64,000 nucleotides of DNA from Cytobacillus oceanisediminis (GTDB lineage: Bacteria; Bacillota; Bacilli; Bacillales; Cytobacillaceae): assembly GCF_004366035.1 (NCBI RefSeq), contig NZ_SOEE01000011.1, forward strand, positions 62,001 to 126,000, written 5' to 3'. The notes beneath the pieces were generated by a model, which did no database searches, had not been told where the DNA came from, and saw only the letters and a program-made list of their open reading frames with translations. This document shows positions 41,904 to 49,832 of the stretch, piece after piece (within the stretch, counting starts at the first letter, position 1; each line of letters begins with the position of its first letter). A program made the translations under genes and the position numbers.

Positions 41904-42863
41904 TTGAAATACATTTTTATAACTATCCTACACAATATGAAATTAAATGCCATTCTAAATAAAGGATTTGAACTGGCACCAGGAACAAGGATTTCAAATG
42001 GACCAGACGTTAGAAGCAATATTCTTAAGACAGATTTAATGATGTGGACTGCAGGGGTTCATTCTGTAGATGAATTTGATAATACTGTTTATTATTACAA
42101 AATCGGTGAGTTTCCAGAAATAAAAACAAAAGATGAAATGGACCAAAAAGGAACCGCCTATACATTTTATTTCTTAAGAGAAGCACAAGGATTTGTTACG
42201 GACCTTTGGTTTGTAAAAGACAATGGGATTTATGTAAGAGATGGCTTCTTAATTACATATGTAAACAAAATTGAAGAAGGTGCAACGTTTAAAGCTTCTT
42301 TAACAGAAACCTTTAAAGCCGCTTCAGGTGAATATGGAGAGTTTGTATTTACAAAAAAAGAAGTGGAAGCCGCAAAACAAAATTTCGAACCATTTTCTCT
42401 TGACGACTTCAATTTAGATAATATGGGATTTAAATATACAAATTTTGACCATTTTTATAAGAGCAGTAATGCACAAAGAATACACAAAGCCCATTACTTC
42501 ACATTAGGTGCCCGTAATAATTCGGCTATCCCAATGAAAATAGTATCATATTGTACAGCTCTTGAGTGTTTATTTAGTACAGCAAAAACGGAAATAAACC
42601 ATCGGATTGCCGAAAGGGTAGCTGCTATGTTGGGAACATCTCAGGAGGATAAAAAAGATTTATTTAAGTTCATTAAAAAAGCATATGATTATAGATCAAC
42701 TATTGTGCATGGATCAAATATAAAAGGAAGTGAAGAAACCCTTGCACCAGTATCAATACGTTTAGACAGCATACTTAGGCAATTACTATCTGGTAATCAT
42801 GAAATCTTCACCAAGTCAGATTCAGAAATAGACGAATTTTTTATTGAATTAATTTTCAATTAA
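41904..42863 (+). CDS. ApeA-like HEPN-domain protein
   Basis: A 319-residue protein from TTG/ATG near 41904 (CGGAGGG upstream). The N-terminal ~190 residues are beta-rich and unrecognised. The C-terminal helical part contains MKIVSYCTALECLFSTAKTE, then HRIAERVAAMLG, and ends in the HEPN-type R-x4-6-H signature YDYRSTIVHGSNIK. This matches the ApeA-like HEPN group. HEPN proteins are often RNases, and ApeA is a known phage-defence abortive-infection protein. Sited as a single gene with its own terminator, it could be a plasmid-borne defence gene. Confidence 0.65.
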   Translation: MKYIFITILHNMKLNAILNKGFELAPGTRISNGPDVRSNILKTDLMMWTAGVHSVDEFDNTVYYYKIGEFPEIKTKDEMDQKGTAYTFYFLREAQGFVTDLWFVKDNGIYVRDGFLITYVNKIEEGATFKASLTETFKAASGEYGEFVFTKKEVEAAKQNFEPFSLDDFNLDNMGFKYTNFDHFYKSSNAQRIHKAHYFTLGARNNSAIPMKIVSYCTALECLFSTAKTEINHRIAERVAAMLGTSQEDKKDLFKFIKKAYDYRSTIVHGSNIKGSEETLAPVSIRLDSILRQLLSGNHEIFTKSDSEIDEFFIELIFN

Positions 42864-42903
42864 TGTAACTTATTGGTGAAATTAAAATAGGGCTTAAGAA
42901 TCT

Positions 42904-42938
42904 CAAGCGTTCTAATCAGGGACGCTTTTTATTTTTTT
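42904..42938 (+). terminator. Intrinsic terminator
   Basis: AAGCGTTC/GGGACGCTT followed by TTTATTTTTTTT. Confidence 0.8.
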
Positions 42939-43101
42939 TTCAATAGTTTAAAAAAGTAGGCTTGGGAACTTTAATATATAACTTCAATTGTAATAATTAA
43001 TGAGAATGATCAACTAATATAGCTAATGCCATTCTTAAAGGCATTCTACTTTTGTTTAATAAGACATATTTATATAAAAAAATTATTGGGAGGAAAATGC
43101 C

Positions 43102-43635
43102 ATGTCTAAAATAAGACAAGATGCTTGGACAGGGGAAGAGGATAAGTTATTAGCAAATGTAGTACTTTCTAATATTCGAACCGGGGGAACACAATTAAAG
43201 GCATTTGAAGAAGTAGGTAAACAACTATCAAGAACCGCTTCTGCTTGTGGCTTTAGGTGGAATGCTTGTGTTAGAAGGCAGTATAAAGAGGAGATTTTAC
43301 AAGCAAAAACACAACGAAAAGAGCTGGGTCCAACTCAGGCAGAAGATAATACAAAGACAATAGGACAGAGTGGTAGTAAGGAGCAATCACCATCTGGAGA
43401 TATTATTGATCTTCAAGTACTTATCAATAATATTGAACTATTGTATAAGAAAGCTTTTGAAGAAGTGGAACCACATAACCAAGTTAATAAACTAAAAAAA
43501 CAAGTTCTATTTTTGAAAGAGGAAAACCAAAAACTATCAGCAGAGAAAAATAAACTCGAAAAAGAATATAACAAGCTAAAAGAAATAATAGAATCTTCTA
43601 CTAGGTTACTAACCTCGGGAGCCCGCCTTAAATAG
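43102..43635 (+). CDS. RsfA-like SANT/Myb-type regulator
   Basis: A 177-residue protein behind GGGAGG. The N-terminus (residues ~4-60) is a Myb/SANT-like DNA-binding module ([34 protein letters not shown]), typical of RsfA-family regulators of Bacilli. A polar linker leads to a long C-terminal coiled coil ([20 protein letters not shown]...). RsfA acts in prespore gene expression in B. subtilis. Here, beside rep, it may control element genes. Confidence 0.7.
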   Translation: MSKIRQDAWTGEEDKLLANVVLSNIRTGGTQLKAFEEVGKQLSRTASACGFRWNACVRRQYKEEILQAKTQRKELGPTQAEDNTKTIGQSGSKEQSPSGDIIDLQVLINNIELLYKKAFEEVEPHNQVNKLKKQVLFLKEENQKLSAEKNKLEKEYNKLKEIIESSTRLLTSGARLK

Positions 43636-43720
43636 AAACTTAACAATTTCTTCCCCAGGTGTTGAATATTTCCACTAGTCATGTTTTAATTTAGGTACAA
43701 CAATTGGATATCCAAAAGGG

Positions 43721-43776
43721 AAGCCCCCTATCAAACAAGCCGAAATACCCTCGGTTTCTTTGTAGGGGGCTTTTTG
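43721..43776 (+). terminator. Strong terminator upstream of the rep region
   Basis: AAGCCCCCT pairs with AGGGGGCTT with an inner CCGA/TCGG, followed by TTTTG. It isolates the rep leader from upstream transcription. Confidence 0.85.
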
Positions 43777-43898
43777 TCGTCTATTCGACATTTATCTGGT
43801 TAAAAGGCCAAAGTATATTAGAATTACCTGTCTAGTTTTGTTATGATAGAAAATATAGCATCTATAGACATAATAGTGTTAATTCACTATAAAATGGC

Positions 43899-44000
43899 AA
43901 AAAAAACCCACCAGAGGCTTTCATTTAATCTCTTCCAGTTTGGCCGCTGAAAGATTAAATGAAATTCAATAGGCGGGATTTCTCATACTTGATAATTTAA
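43899..44000 (-). ncRNA. Predicted antisense RNA in the rep leader
   Basis: On the minus strand a SigmaA promoter (see 44006-44034) would start an RNA near 44000. The RNA contains a perfect 13-bp stem (plus-strand arms 43919-43931 and 43952-43964, TTTCATTTAATCT/AGATTAAATGAAA), flanked by CCCGCC/GGTGGG and ending in eight U. It would be ~100 nt and fully complementary to the rep leader, as in counter-transcript copy-number control. Confidence 0.65.
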
Positions 44001-44005
44001 TTCAT

Positions 44006-44034
44006 ATTTTAACAGTTTGAATTACTTATTTCAA
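44006..44034 (-). promoter_or_regulatory. Minus-strand promoter for the antisense RNA
   Basis: On the minus strand TTGAAA (44034-44029), 17-nt spacer, TAAAAT (44011-44006). Confidence 0.7.
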
Positions 44035-44087
44035 GTAGGAATCTCCGTTCAGAGCCTTACGGGTAAAATGATTTGGAGGTTTTAATT

Positions 44088-45083
44088 TTGAAAGATGCTC
44101 GTCCTAATCTAAAGGGGGAAAATTATCCCCTTATCTATTACCGTCCTGTCAAAGAAGATCTAAAAATTGAAAAATCTAGGTGGTTAATAGACAAAACAGG
44201 TCAATTTAAAGAATTTTTTTATCATGACCCTGTAGTTAATAAAATCCTTTTTAATGAAGAGAAGGTTAAAGAATTTAGCTTAGATGGTTATGGTCAAAAC
44301 ATTGAATTCGAAGATCGGAATTTTACAATCATACATAACTACCTTATTCATTTTTGGCAGCACTTTCTTAAAGCAGATGGTTTGGCACTGTTTATCACAC
44401 TTAAAAGCTATTGTATTGAGAAAGACTATTGCTGGCCAGCATTAAAGACTCTGCAGCTTCAGTGTTCTTTTGGTTCTGTGAATACTGTTAAAAGTAGGTT
44501 AAGTCTCTTAGAAAAATACGGATTTGTATTCAGATTTAACTGCATGTCTGCAGATGAGAAGAAAAAAAATATGGATGAAACTCCAATTTATAAAGTGAGA
44601 AGACGGGTGCCATTTCTTCCGAAGGAATTGTATGAAGAGCTTCCGGAGGAACTAAAGAGAAGGCATGATGACTTTATGGAAAAGTATATGTCTGTTTATA
44701 GCCCAGACAACCTTGGAAATGTCGTTAATTATGAAGGGATTTATGAGGACTTTATTGAACAGGGAGAAACGTTCCATAAGCCGGTAAAAAAGAGAAATGC
44801 CGCGGCACAAAAACATAAACTAGATATCAAAGAATCAATGACAACTGATGACTTGAATCTTACAAAGCAGGTATTGGAATACATACAAGCTAAAATTTCG
44901 AAACCATCTTTCGATACCTGGTTTAAAGATTCTTTATTTAAAAACCGTGATTCCGTGATTACACTCTATGCACAAAATAAATTTGCGGCTAGCTGGATTA
45001 ATGATAGACATATAGATTTAATTACACAGGCGTTGAATGATTTAAATATTAATTCCTTAGATATCAAAATTATTTCCTATTGA
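44088..45083 (+). CDS. Plasmid replication initiator with DnaA domain-I-like tail
   Basis: A 331-residue protein; TTG 44088 lies 8 nt after GGAGG. The middle part (~85-160) is a winged-helix of the plasmid Rep type (LALFITLKSYCIEKDYCWPA, LQLQCSFGSVNTVKSRLSLL). The C-terminal ~70 residues resemble DnaA domain I (VLEYIQAKISKPSFDTWFKD, then ITLYAQNKFAASWINDRHID), a helicase-loader and protein contact domain. Iterons and a DnaA box follow at 45166-45383. I infer that it binds the iterons and recruits the host replisome. It is probably controlled by the antisense RNA in its leader. Confidence 0.8.
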   Translation: MKDARPNLKGENYPLIYYRPVKEDLKIEKSRWLIDKTGQFKEFFYHDPVVNKILFNEEKVKEFSLDGYGQNIEFEDRNFTIIHNYLIHFWQHFLKADGLALFITLKSYCIEKDYCWPALKTLQLQCSFGSVNTVKSRLSLLEKYGFVFRFNCMSADEKKKNMDETPIYKVRRRVPFLPKELYEELPEELKRRHDDFMEKYMSVYSPDNLGNVVNYEGIYEDFIEQGETFHKPVKKRNAAAQKHKLDIKESMTTDDLNLTKQVLEYIQAKISKPSFDTWFKDSLFKNRDSVITLYAQNKFAASWINDRHIDLITQALNDLNINSLDIKIISY

Positions 45084-45115
45084 AGAGTAGAGGGATCATT
45101 TCCTCTACTCTTTTT
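45083..45115 (+). terminator. Terminator after rep
   Basis: AGAGTAGAGG...CCTCTACTCTTTTTCT with a 9-nt loop. Confidence 0.85.
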
Positions 45116-45165
45116 CTATATAAATATATTTATTAAAGTCTTTTTAAAGATTTATATTATTCGGC

Positions 45166-45383
45166 ATCATCTTATGATGGGGGGGTGGGTCATGAAATGA
45201 CACCCGGAAAATCCGCCTATCATTTCATGACGGGCTAGAGTGTCATCTCCTGACAGGCGGATTTATTAACAAAATAGGGATTTCTTGTGGATAAGTCCGC
45301 CCGTCATTTCCTGACGGGTAGGGGTCATTTTATGATGGGTCCGCCTGTCATCTTATGATGGGTAGGTGTCATTCCTTGATGGG
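45166..45383 (+). repeat. Iteron array: probable replication origin
   Basis: Eight units built on the half-palindrome TCAT-N4-TGA[CT]GGG: starts near 45166, 45189 (inverted), 45219, 45241, 45302, 45323, 45346 and 45368. Several are preceded by CCGCC. Spacings are about 20-23 bp within groups. A perfect DnaA box and an AT-rich stretch (ATTTATTAACAAAAT, about 45261-45275) lie inside. Together with the upstream rep this is an iteron-type plasmid origin. Confidence 0.85.
45285..45294 (+). promoter_or_regulatory. DnaA box in the origin
   Basis: TTGTGGATAA contains a perfect TGTGGATAA (reverse complement of TTATCCACA). Confidence 0.8.
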
Positions 45384-45423
45384 TAGTATTGTGGAATAAT
45401 TTGAGATTAGTCACTTATCATTC

Positions 45424-45602
45424 TTGTCTAAATAGAAAACAAAGGATATAATACCAATATATTCATTTCATTTTTTCATTTTATGGCAATCCTATGAGGA
45501 TTAGCGGGTATTTTTAATCAATAGCAGCCTTTGAGGTTGATGGATAAATAGCTTTTTATTGCTATTTTTTCAGAAACTTCAAGGGCTTTTTTGTGTTTTC
45601 AA
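45424..45602 (+). ncRNA. Conserved structured leader, copy D (ArdC/helicase operon)
   Basis: Promoter TTGTCT (45424-45429)-17-TATAAT (45447-45452). The hairpin AATCC-tatga-GGATT follows TTTTATGGC and ends AGCGGG (45503-45508). The terminator pairs AGCCTTTGAGGTT with AACTTCAAGGGCT, then TTTTTTGTGTTTTC. The -10 to AGCGG distance (about 51 nt) is the same as in copies A and C. Confidence 0.8.
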
Positions 45603-45689
45603 AGCAATTGAAGATGGTCGTATTCAAAGAGAATGGGTTTCCTATTCTCTTTTTTATATATACACACTAAAAGATAGGGGCTGTTGTAC

Positions 45690-46583
45690 ATGGCAAATCG
45701 TCAAGGTAAGAGCAAGAGATGGAGCAAAGGAGGTCCAGGCGTTGAAGAAAGAGTAAAAGAACTTGTTTCTGTCCTGGATGAAGGTGTAAGAAACTTTAAA
45801 TATTCTCCAGAAGAATTCAAAGCTCTTTTAGAAATGAAAGCACTGATGCCGAATTACTCTTTTAAAAACATTATGGTTGCTAAAACTCAATTTCCAAATG
45901 CCAGCTATATAGCGAGCTTCAAACGTTGGAATGAGTTAGGCCGCAATATCAAATTGGGTTCTAAAGCCATTAGAATCTTCAAGCCGAAATTCATAAAGGT
46001 GAAAGATGAGCATGGAAATGAAACCGGTGAAACACAGCTAAGTGGTTTCATAACTGTTCCAGTTTTCGCGCTTGAACAGACGGAAGGCGATTCGCTTCCT
46101 ATTGATAAGGTGATTATAAAGCTTGAAGGCGATTCTGAAGCAGCTAGAGAGATTATTGAATATGCTGAACAGATTGCTGAAGAAGATAATTGTCCAATCA
46201 CCTATGGAGACGCACAAGGAGCCAATGGTTATTATAGCCGAGCAAACCATGAAATCGTCGTTAGTGACACTTTAAGTGTTAATCATAAATGCAAGACATT
46301 AGTACATGAATTGGTGCATTCAAAGGTGCATCGATATGATACTAAGTCTTCTACATCGGAGAAGGAAGTTGTTGCAGAAGGAACAGCCTTTATTGTTTGT
46401 TCGTTCTTCGGCTTAGACACATCAGATTATTCCTTCCGATATGTTAACTCATGGAGCAAACATGACCCCGATTCACTTTTAAATTACGGATCTATGATTT
46501 GTGATATTTCAGGGAGAATCATTAATGAGTTTAGATCTTTAATGGAAGCGAATAAAGAGGAAAAAAATCCTCAAACAGCTTAG
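45690..46583 (+). CDS. ArdC-like antirestriction protein with IrrE/ImmA-type metalloprotease domain
   Basis: A 297-residue protein from ATG 45690 (AGGGG upstream). The N-terminal ~130 residues match the ArdC N-terminal ssDNA-binding domain (SFKNIMVAKTQFPNASYIAS, FKRWNELGRNIKLGSKAIRI). The C-terminal half is a zincin with HELVHSKVH (metal-binding H-E-x2-H) and a downstream EKEVVAEGTAF (third ligand region). ArdC-type proteins protect incoming plasmid DNA from restriction in the recipient. The gene lies first behind leader D. Confidence 0.85.
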   Translation: MANRQGKSKRWSKGGPGVEERVKELVSVLDEGVRNFKYSPEEFKALLEMKALMPNYSFKNIMVAKTQFPNASYIASFKRWNELGRNIKLGSKAIRIFKPKFIKVKDEHGNETGETQLSGFITVPVFALEQTEGDSLPIDKVIIKLEGDSEAAREIIEYAEQIAEEDNCPITYGDAQGANGYYSRANHEIVVSDTLSVNHKCKTLVHELVHSKVHRYDTKSSTSEKEVVAEGTAFIVCSFFGLDTSDYSFRYVNSWSKHDPDSLLNYGSMICDISGRIINEFRSLMEANKEEKNPQTA

Positions 46584-46612
46584 TTTTTTCTGAGAAAGGA
46601 AGTGCAGAACCA

Positions 46613-46852
46613 ATGCACCAGGTTTCTTCTTTTCAATTAGAGGAGTACGCCGGCCAGAAGTTTTTCGTGGAGTATGTTGATTCCCTGCCTCTTGGAAGCT
46701 TGTTCAGAATCCATATGAGTAATGGTGTAATTCATAATCTGACTACCGGCTGTTATGACTCAATTGAAAAGGCAAGGCAAGAAGTTATTACGGCATTTAA
46801 AGAATTTTTAGATGGGAGCATTAATGCGGATGATATTCATATTGGAGACTGA
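46613..46852 (+). CDS. Small unknown protein
   Basis: A 79-residue protein behind AAAGGAAG (MHQVSSFQLEEYAGQKFFVE...), likely soluble. No domain. It overlaps the next gene by 26 nt. Part of the leader-D operon. Confidence 0.5.
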   Translation: MHQVSSFQLEEYAGQKFFVEYVDSLPLGSLFRIHMSNGVIHNLTTGCYDSIEKARQEVITAFKEFLDGSINADDIHIGD

Positions 46853-47027
46853 GTATGAAGATTTTTCGATAAAAGTCTACTATATCAACGAAGGTGACCA
46901 CAATGGAAAGTTTCAAGCTCTTGTGAGCCCTCTATCTATCCAAACGACTTTTCAGGATACAGTAGGAGGAGCTATTGATCGTGCACTCTTAAAGATCCAC
47001 AAACAGCTTAAAGAGTATGTTCATTAA
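46827..47027 (+). CDS. Small unknown protein overlapping the preceding gene
   Basis: A 66-residue protein from ATG 46827 (GGGAG upstream); an in-frame ATG at 46833 is the alternative. Soluble (FILETEYEDFSIKVYYINEG...). The overlap suggests coupled expression with its neighbour. Function unknown. Confidence 0.5.
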   Translation, partial: RMIFILETEYEDFSIKVYYINEGDHNGKFQALVSPLSIQTTFQDTVGGAIDRALLKIHKQLKEYVH

Positions 47028-47048
47028 GAAAACTATATAGGGAGGTGT

Positions 47049-47074
47049 ATCCCTGCCTCATTTGAGATAGGGAT
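47049..47074 (+). promoter_or_regulatory. Hairpin before the helicase gene
   Basis: ATCCCT-CTCA/TGAG-AGGGAT between the small genes and the helicase start; no T-run, so possibly an mRNA-processing or translational element. Confidence 0.45.
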
Positions 47075-47120
47075 CGCCAGCTGGCATACCTTATTCAATT
47101 TGATGCAGGGAGTCAGCAGC

Positions 47121-49832
47121 ATGGAATTAAATAAAGTGATTGAGACAGATGAAAACCCAAAGATGATTGAAATTTACCTGGAGCAGGCATGGCAAAGTGC
47201 TTTTTGTTACGCATTAGCGGTAGAAGAACCCAAGCATGAATGGCAAGGAGCTAAATTACTCATGACCATTATTGCTGGTAATGATTCTACTTTACAGGCT
47301 ATGAAAGCTGCAGTTGATACCGGGAGTGGCGGTTTGTCCTTTGGGCAAGGGAAGAAAGATTTAACTGACTATAAATTTTCCCAAGAATTCCGTATGTACT
47401 CTGATAAAGGGAAGTATTCAAAGTTCCCAATTACCATTAATCAAAACCGAAAAGCAGTCGCAATTGTTCATGATGACCTGCTTGGAAACGGAGATTATAT
47501 TCTTTCGTTCGATGCAGATCCCGGAGAAGGGCTAAGACAAATTTTAGGTGGCGGAAAGTATGGGCTTAATATTCTACCTGAATGGAAAGATATTATTCTA
47601 AATGAGTTCTTAAGAAGAGGTTGTATTGAGGAATTCAAGTTTTATTATGACTCCGCCCTTTTTCCTGATGGATTTTCCATCTATAAACTGAATTTTAGTG
47701 AGGAAACTGGAGAGCAGGAAGCGGATGATATTATTTCTGGAATGATTTCAAGTGGGATGCTGAAGTTTCCTAAGACAGGAACTGGTCAAGCAGTGGAATC
47801 CATAGAAGATTTGACACAGTATATGACAACCTTCATGGATGATATGGTCACAAAGGTAAGCAATAGAGTTACTCCAGGCCATGACCCAATGACAGACTCT
47901 ATACACCCGCAAATCTCAACTTATAAGCGGGAACTTCTTCCTGTCCAATCTCATGTTACTACCGCGATCGCTAAAGTTTTGAAAAAGCAGAAGGTAGCTT
48001 TAATACAAGGTGAAATGAGCACGGGTAAATCAACCATGATGACAGCAATTCCTGATGTAGTTGCTGCTTTGTCAAATAAAAAAGGGTATTTTGCTTGTCT
48101 AATGTGTCCTCCAAGCCTAACAAAAAAATGGCCGGAGGAAATAAAAGAAATTTTACCTCATGCTGATGTAAGAGTTATTGAACGGACAGAGCAACTCATT
48201 GAGTTTCATCGTAAATGGACCAGTCAAGGAAGGCCTAAGCCATTGAAACCAACATTCTTTGTCATTTCCTTTACAACAATGAGGGGCGATTGTGCGATGG
48301 TTCCTGCAGTTCGTTTTGATTATAAGAAAACGGTACTTCAAGGTGAGTCAAACTCCTTACCATATCGCTTTGGATACTATTGTCCAAGCTGCGGTAATGC
48401 ACACCAGGTTATTGAATCTACTGCAGTGGAAACCAATGAGGATGGAGAGGAAGAAGAGGTTCAGAATAAACGGACGATGGATGAAGATGAATTTGGAACA
48501 AGCAGGCGACTTCATAATTCAAAAAATCCAGCCAATGCTTTTTGTTCTGAATGCGGTGAAAGTTTATGGACCAAGAAGGTACCTACTAGATACCAATCAA
48601 TAAAAGACTGGTTTAAGTACGAAAGGCAGATTGAACATGCTTTAAAGCAGAATCAGCCTTTGGTCCAACAAATTCAGCTCTCTCAACCTGAGATTCCTAA
48701 GAAAGTCGGGAATCCAAGGAGAATCGCTTCTATTGAATACATCCGAAGGAAAATGAGATGGTTTTTTGATATTACTATCTGTGATGAAATCCATATGCTG
48801 AAATCTGGCATGTCAGCCCAGGGAAATTCACTAGGGAGCCTTGCAGCTGCTTCAAAAAAGCTTATAGGTGGTACAGGAACCCTTTTTGGAGGCAAGGCCG
48901 AGGATATCTACTATACACTTTGGCGCTTATTCCCACACCTTATGGTTGAGAACGGTTACGCATTCAATGAAGTTCGGAAGTGGAATGAAGAGTATGGAAA
49001 CATTGAAACGACTATTTACAATCAGGACGATAAAGGCGAGTACAGCAACAAGCAATCGCGAGGAGGCACCAGGAGAACAGAAAAGGTTCTTCCCGGTATA
49101 TCACCATTTGTGTTCTCAAAGTTTCTTGTCCAAAACAGTGTGCTTGTCCGCTTAACAGATGTATGGCCAGACCCTGTGGAGTTGATCAATGTTCCTACAA
49201 TTCTTGTAGATTTAGACGAGGATTTAAAGAAGCATTATAACAACATGGTATCTACATTTGAATCAGCTATCGATGGACGAGATGACGGGCATAAGCTTTA
49301 TCTTCCATTGACTCAAACAGGCATCGCATATCCAGATAACCCTTTCACCTATCCCCCATTCTCTATCAAAACAGAAGATGGGGACCGAGATTTAATTTGG
49401 AGCCCAGATGAATTTCCTAAAGAGCGAATACTTAACAAGGAAAAGAAGCTCCAGGAAATCATTAAGGGTGAGATAGAGGAAGGCAGGAAAAGTATTGTCT
49501 ATGTTCGAGATACAGGTTCCAGTGTAGAAGGCAGAGATGTAAGGCCGCGTTTACAACACATTCTTGAGCAGGTTGGAGCAAAGGTTTGTATCTTAGACAC
49601 TTCTACCACGGCCACAAATAAGCGTAGTGAATGGCTAAAAAAGAAGATAGAAAAAGAGGGATACGATGTTTGTATTGTGTCACAGGAGCTTGTACAGGTA
49701 GGTCTTGACCTATTATGTACACCTACCCTCATTTTCTACCAATTTAGTTGGAGCTTATTCACGATTAATCAAGCTGCTAGAAGAGCATGGCGGATCGGAC
49801 AAACGGAAGAGTGTCGTCTTTATTACTTAGCC
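47121..49832 (+). CDS. SNF2/DEAD-type helicase, exon 1
   Basis: First 904 residues from ATG 47121 (AGGGAG upstream). An N-terminal region of ~280 residues is of unknown fold. Walker A is GEMSTGKSTMM (~305). A zinc-ribbon-like insert has CPSCGNAH...CSECGES. Walker B is DEIH. The C-terminal helicase lobe ends at motif VI (QAARRAWRIGQTEECRLYYL), a classic SNF2 signature. The reading frame is cut at codon ALA by the group II intron and resumes at 52320 in the same frame. Such helicases accompany DUF6094-type methyltransferases on Gram-positive mobile elements. Confidence 0.8.

Noticed and set aside
45166..45383. CRISPR-like repeats
   Set aside because: Units are short, partly inverted and irregularly spaced beside rep with a DnaA box; they are iterons.
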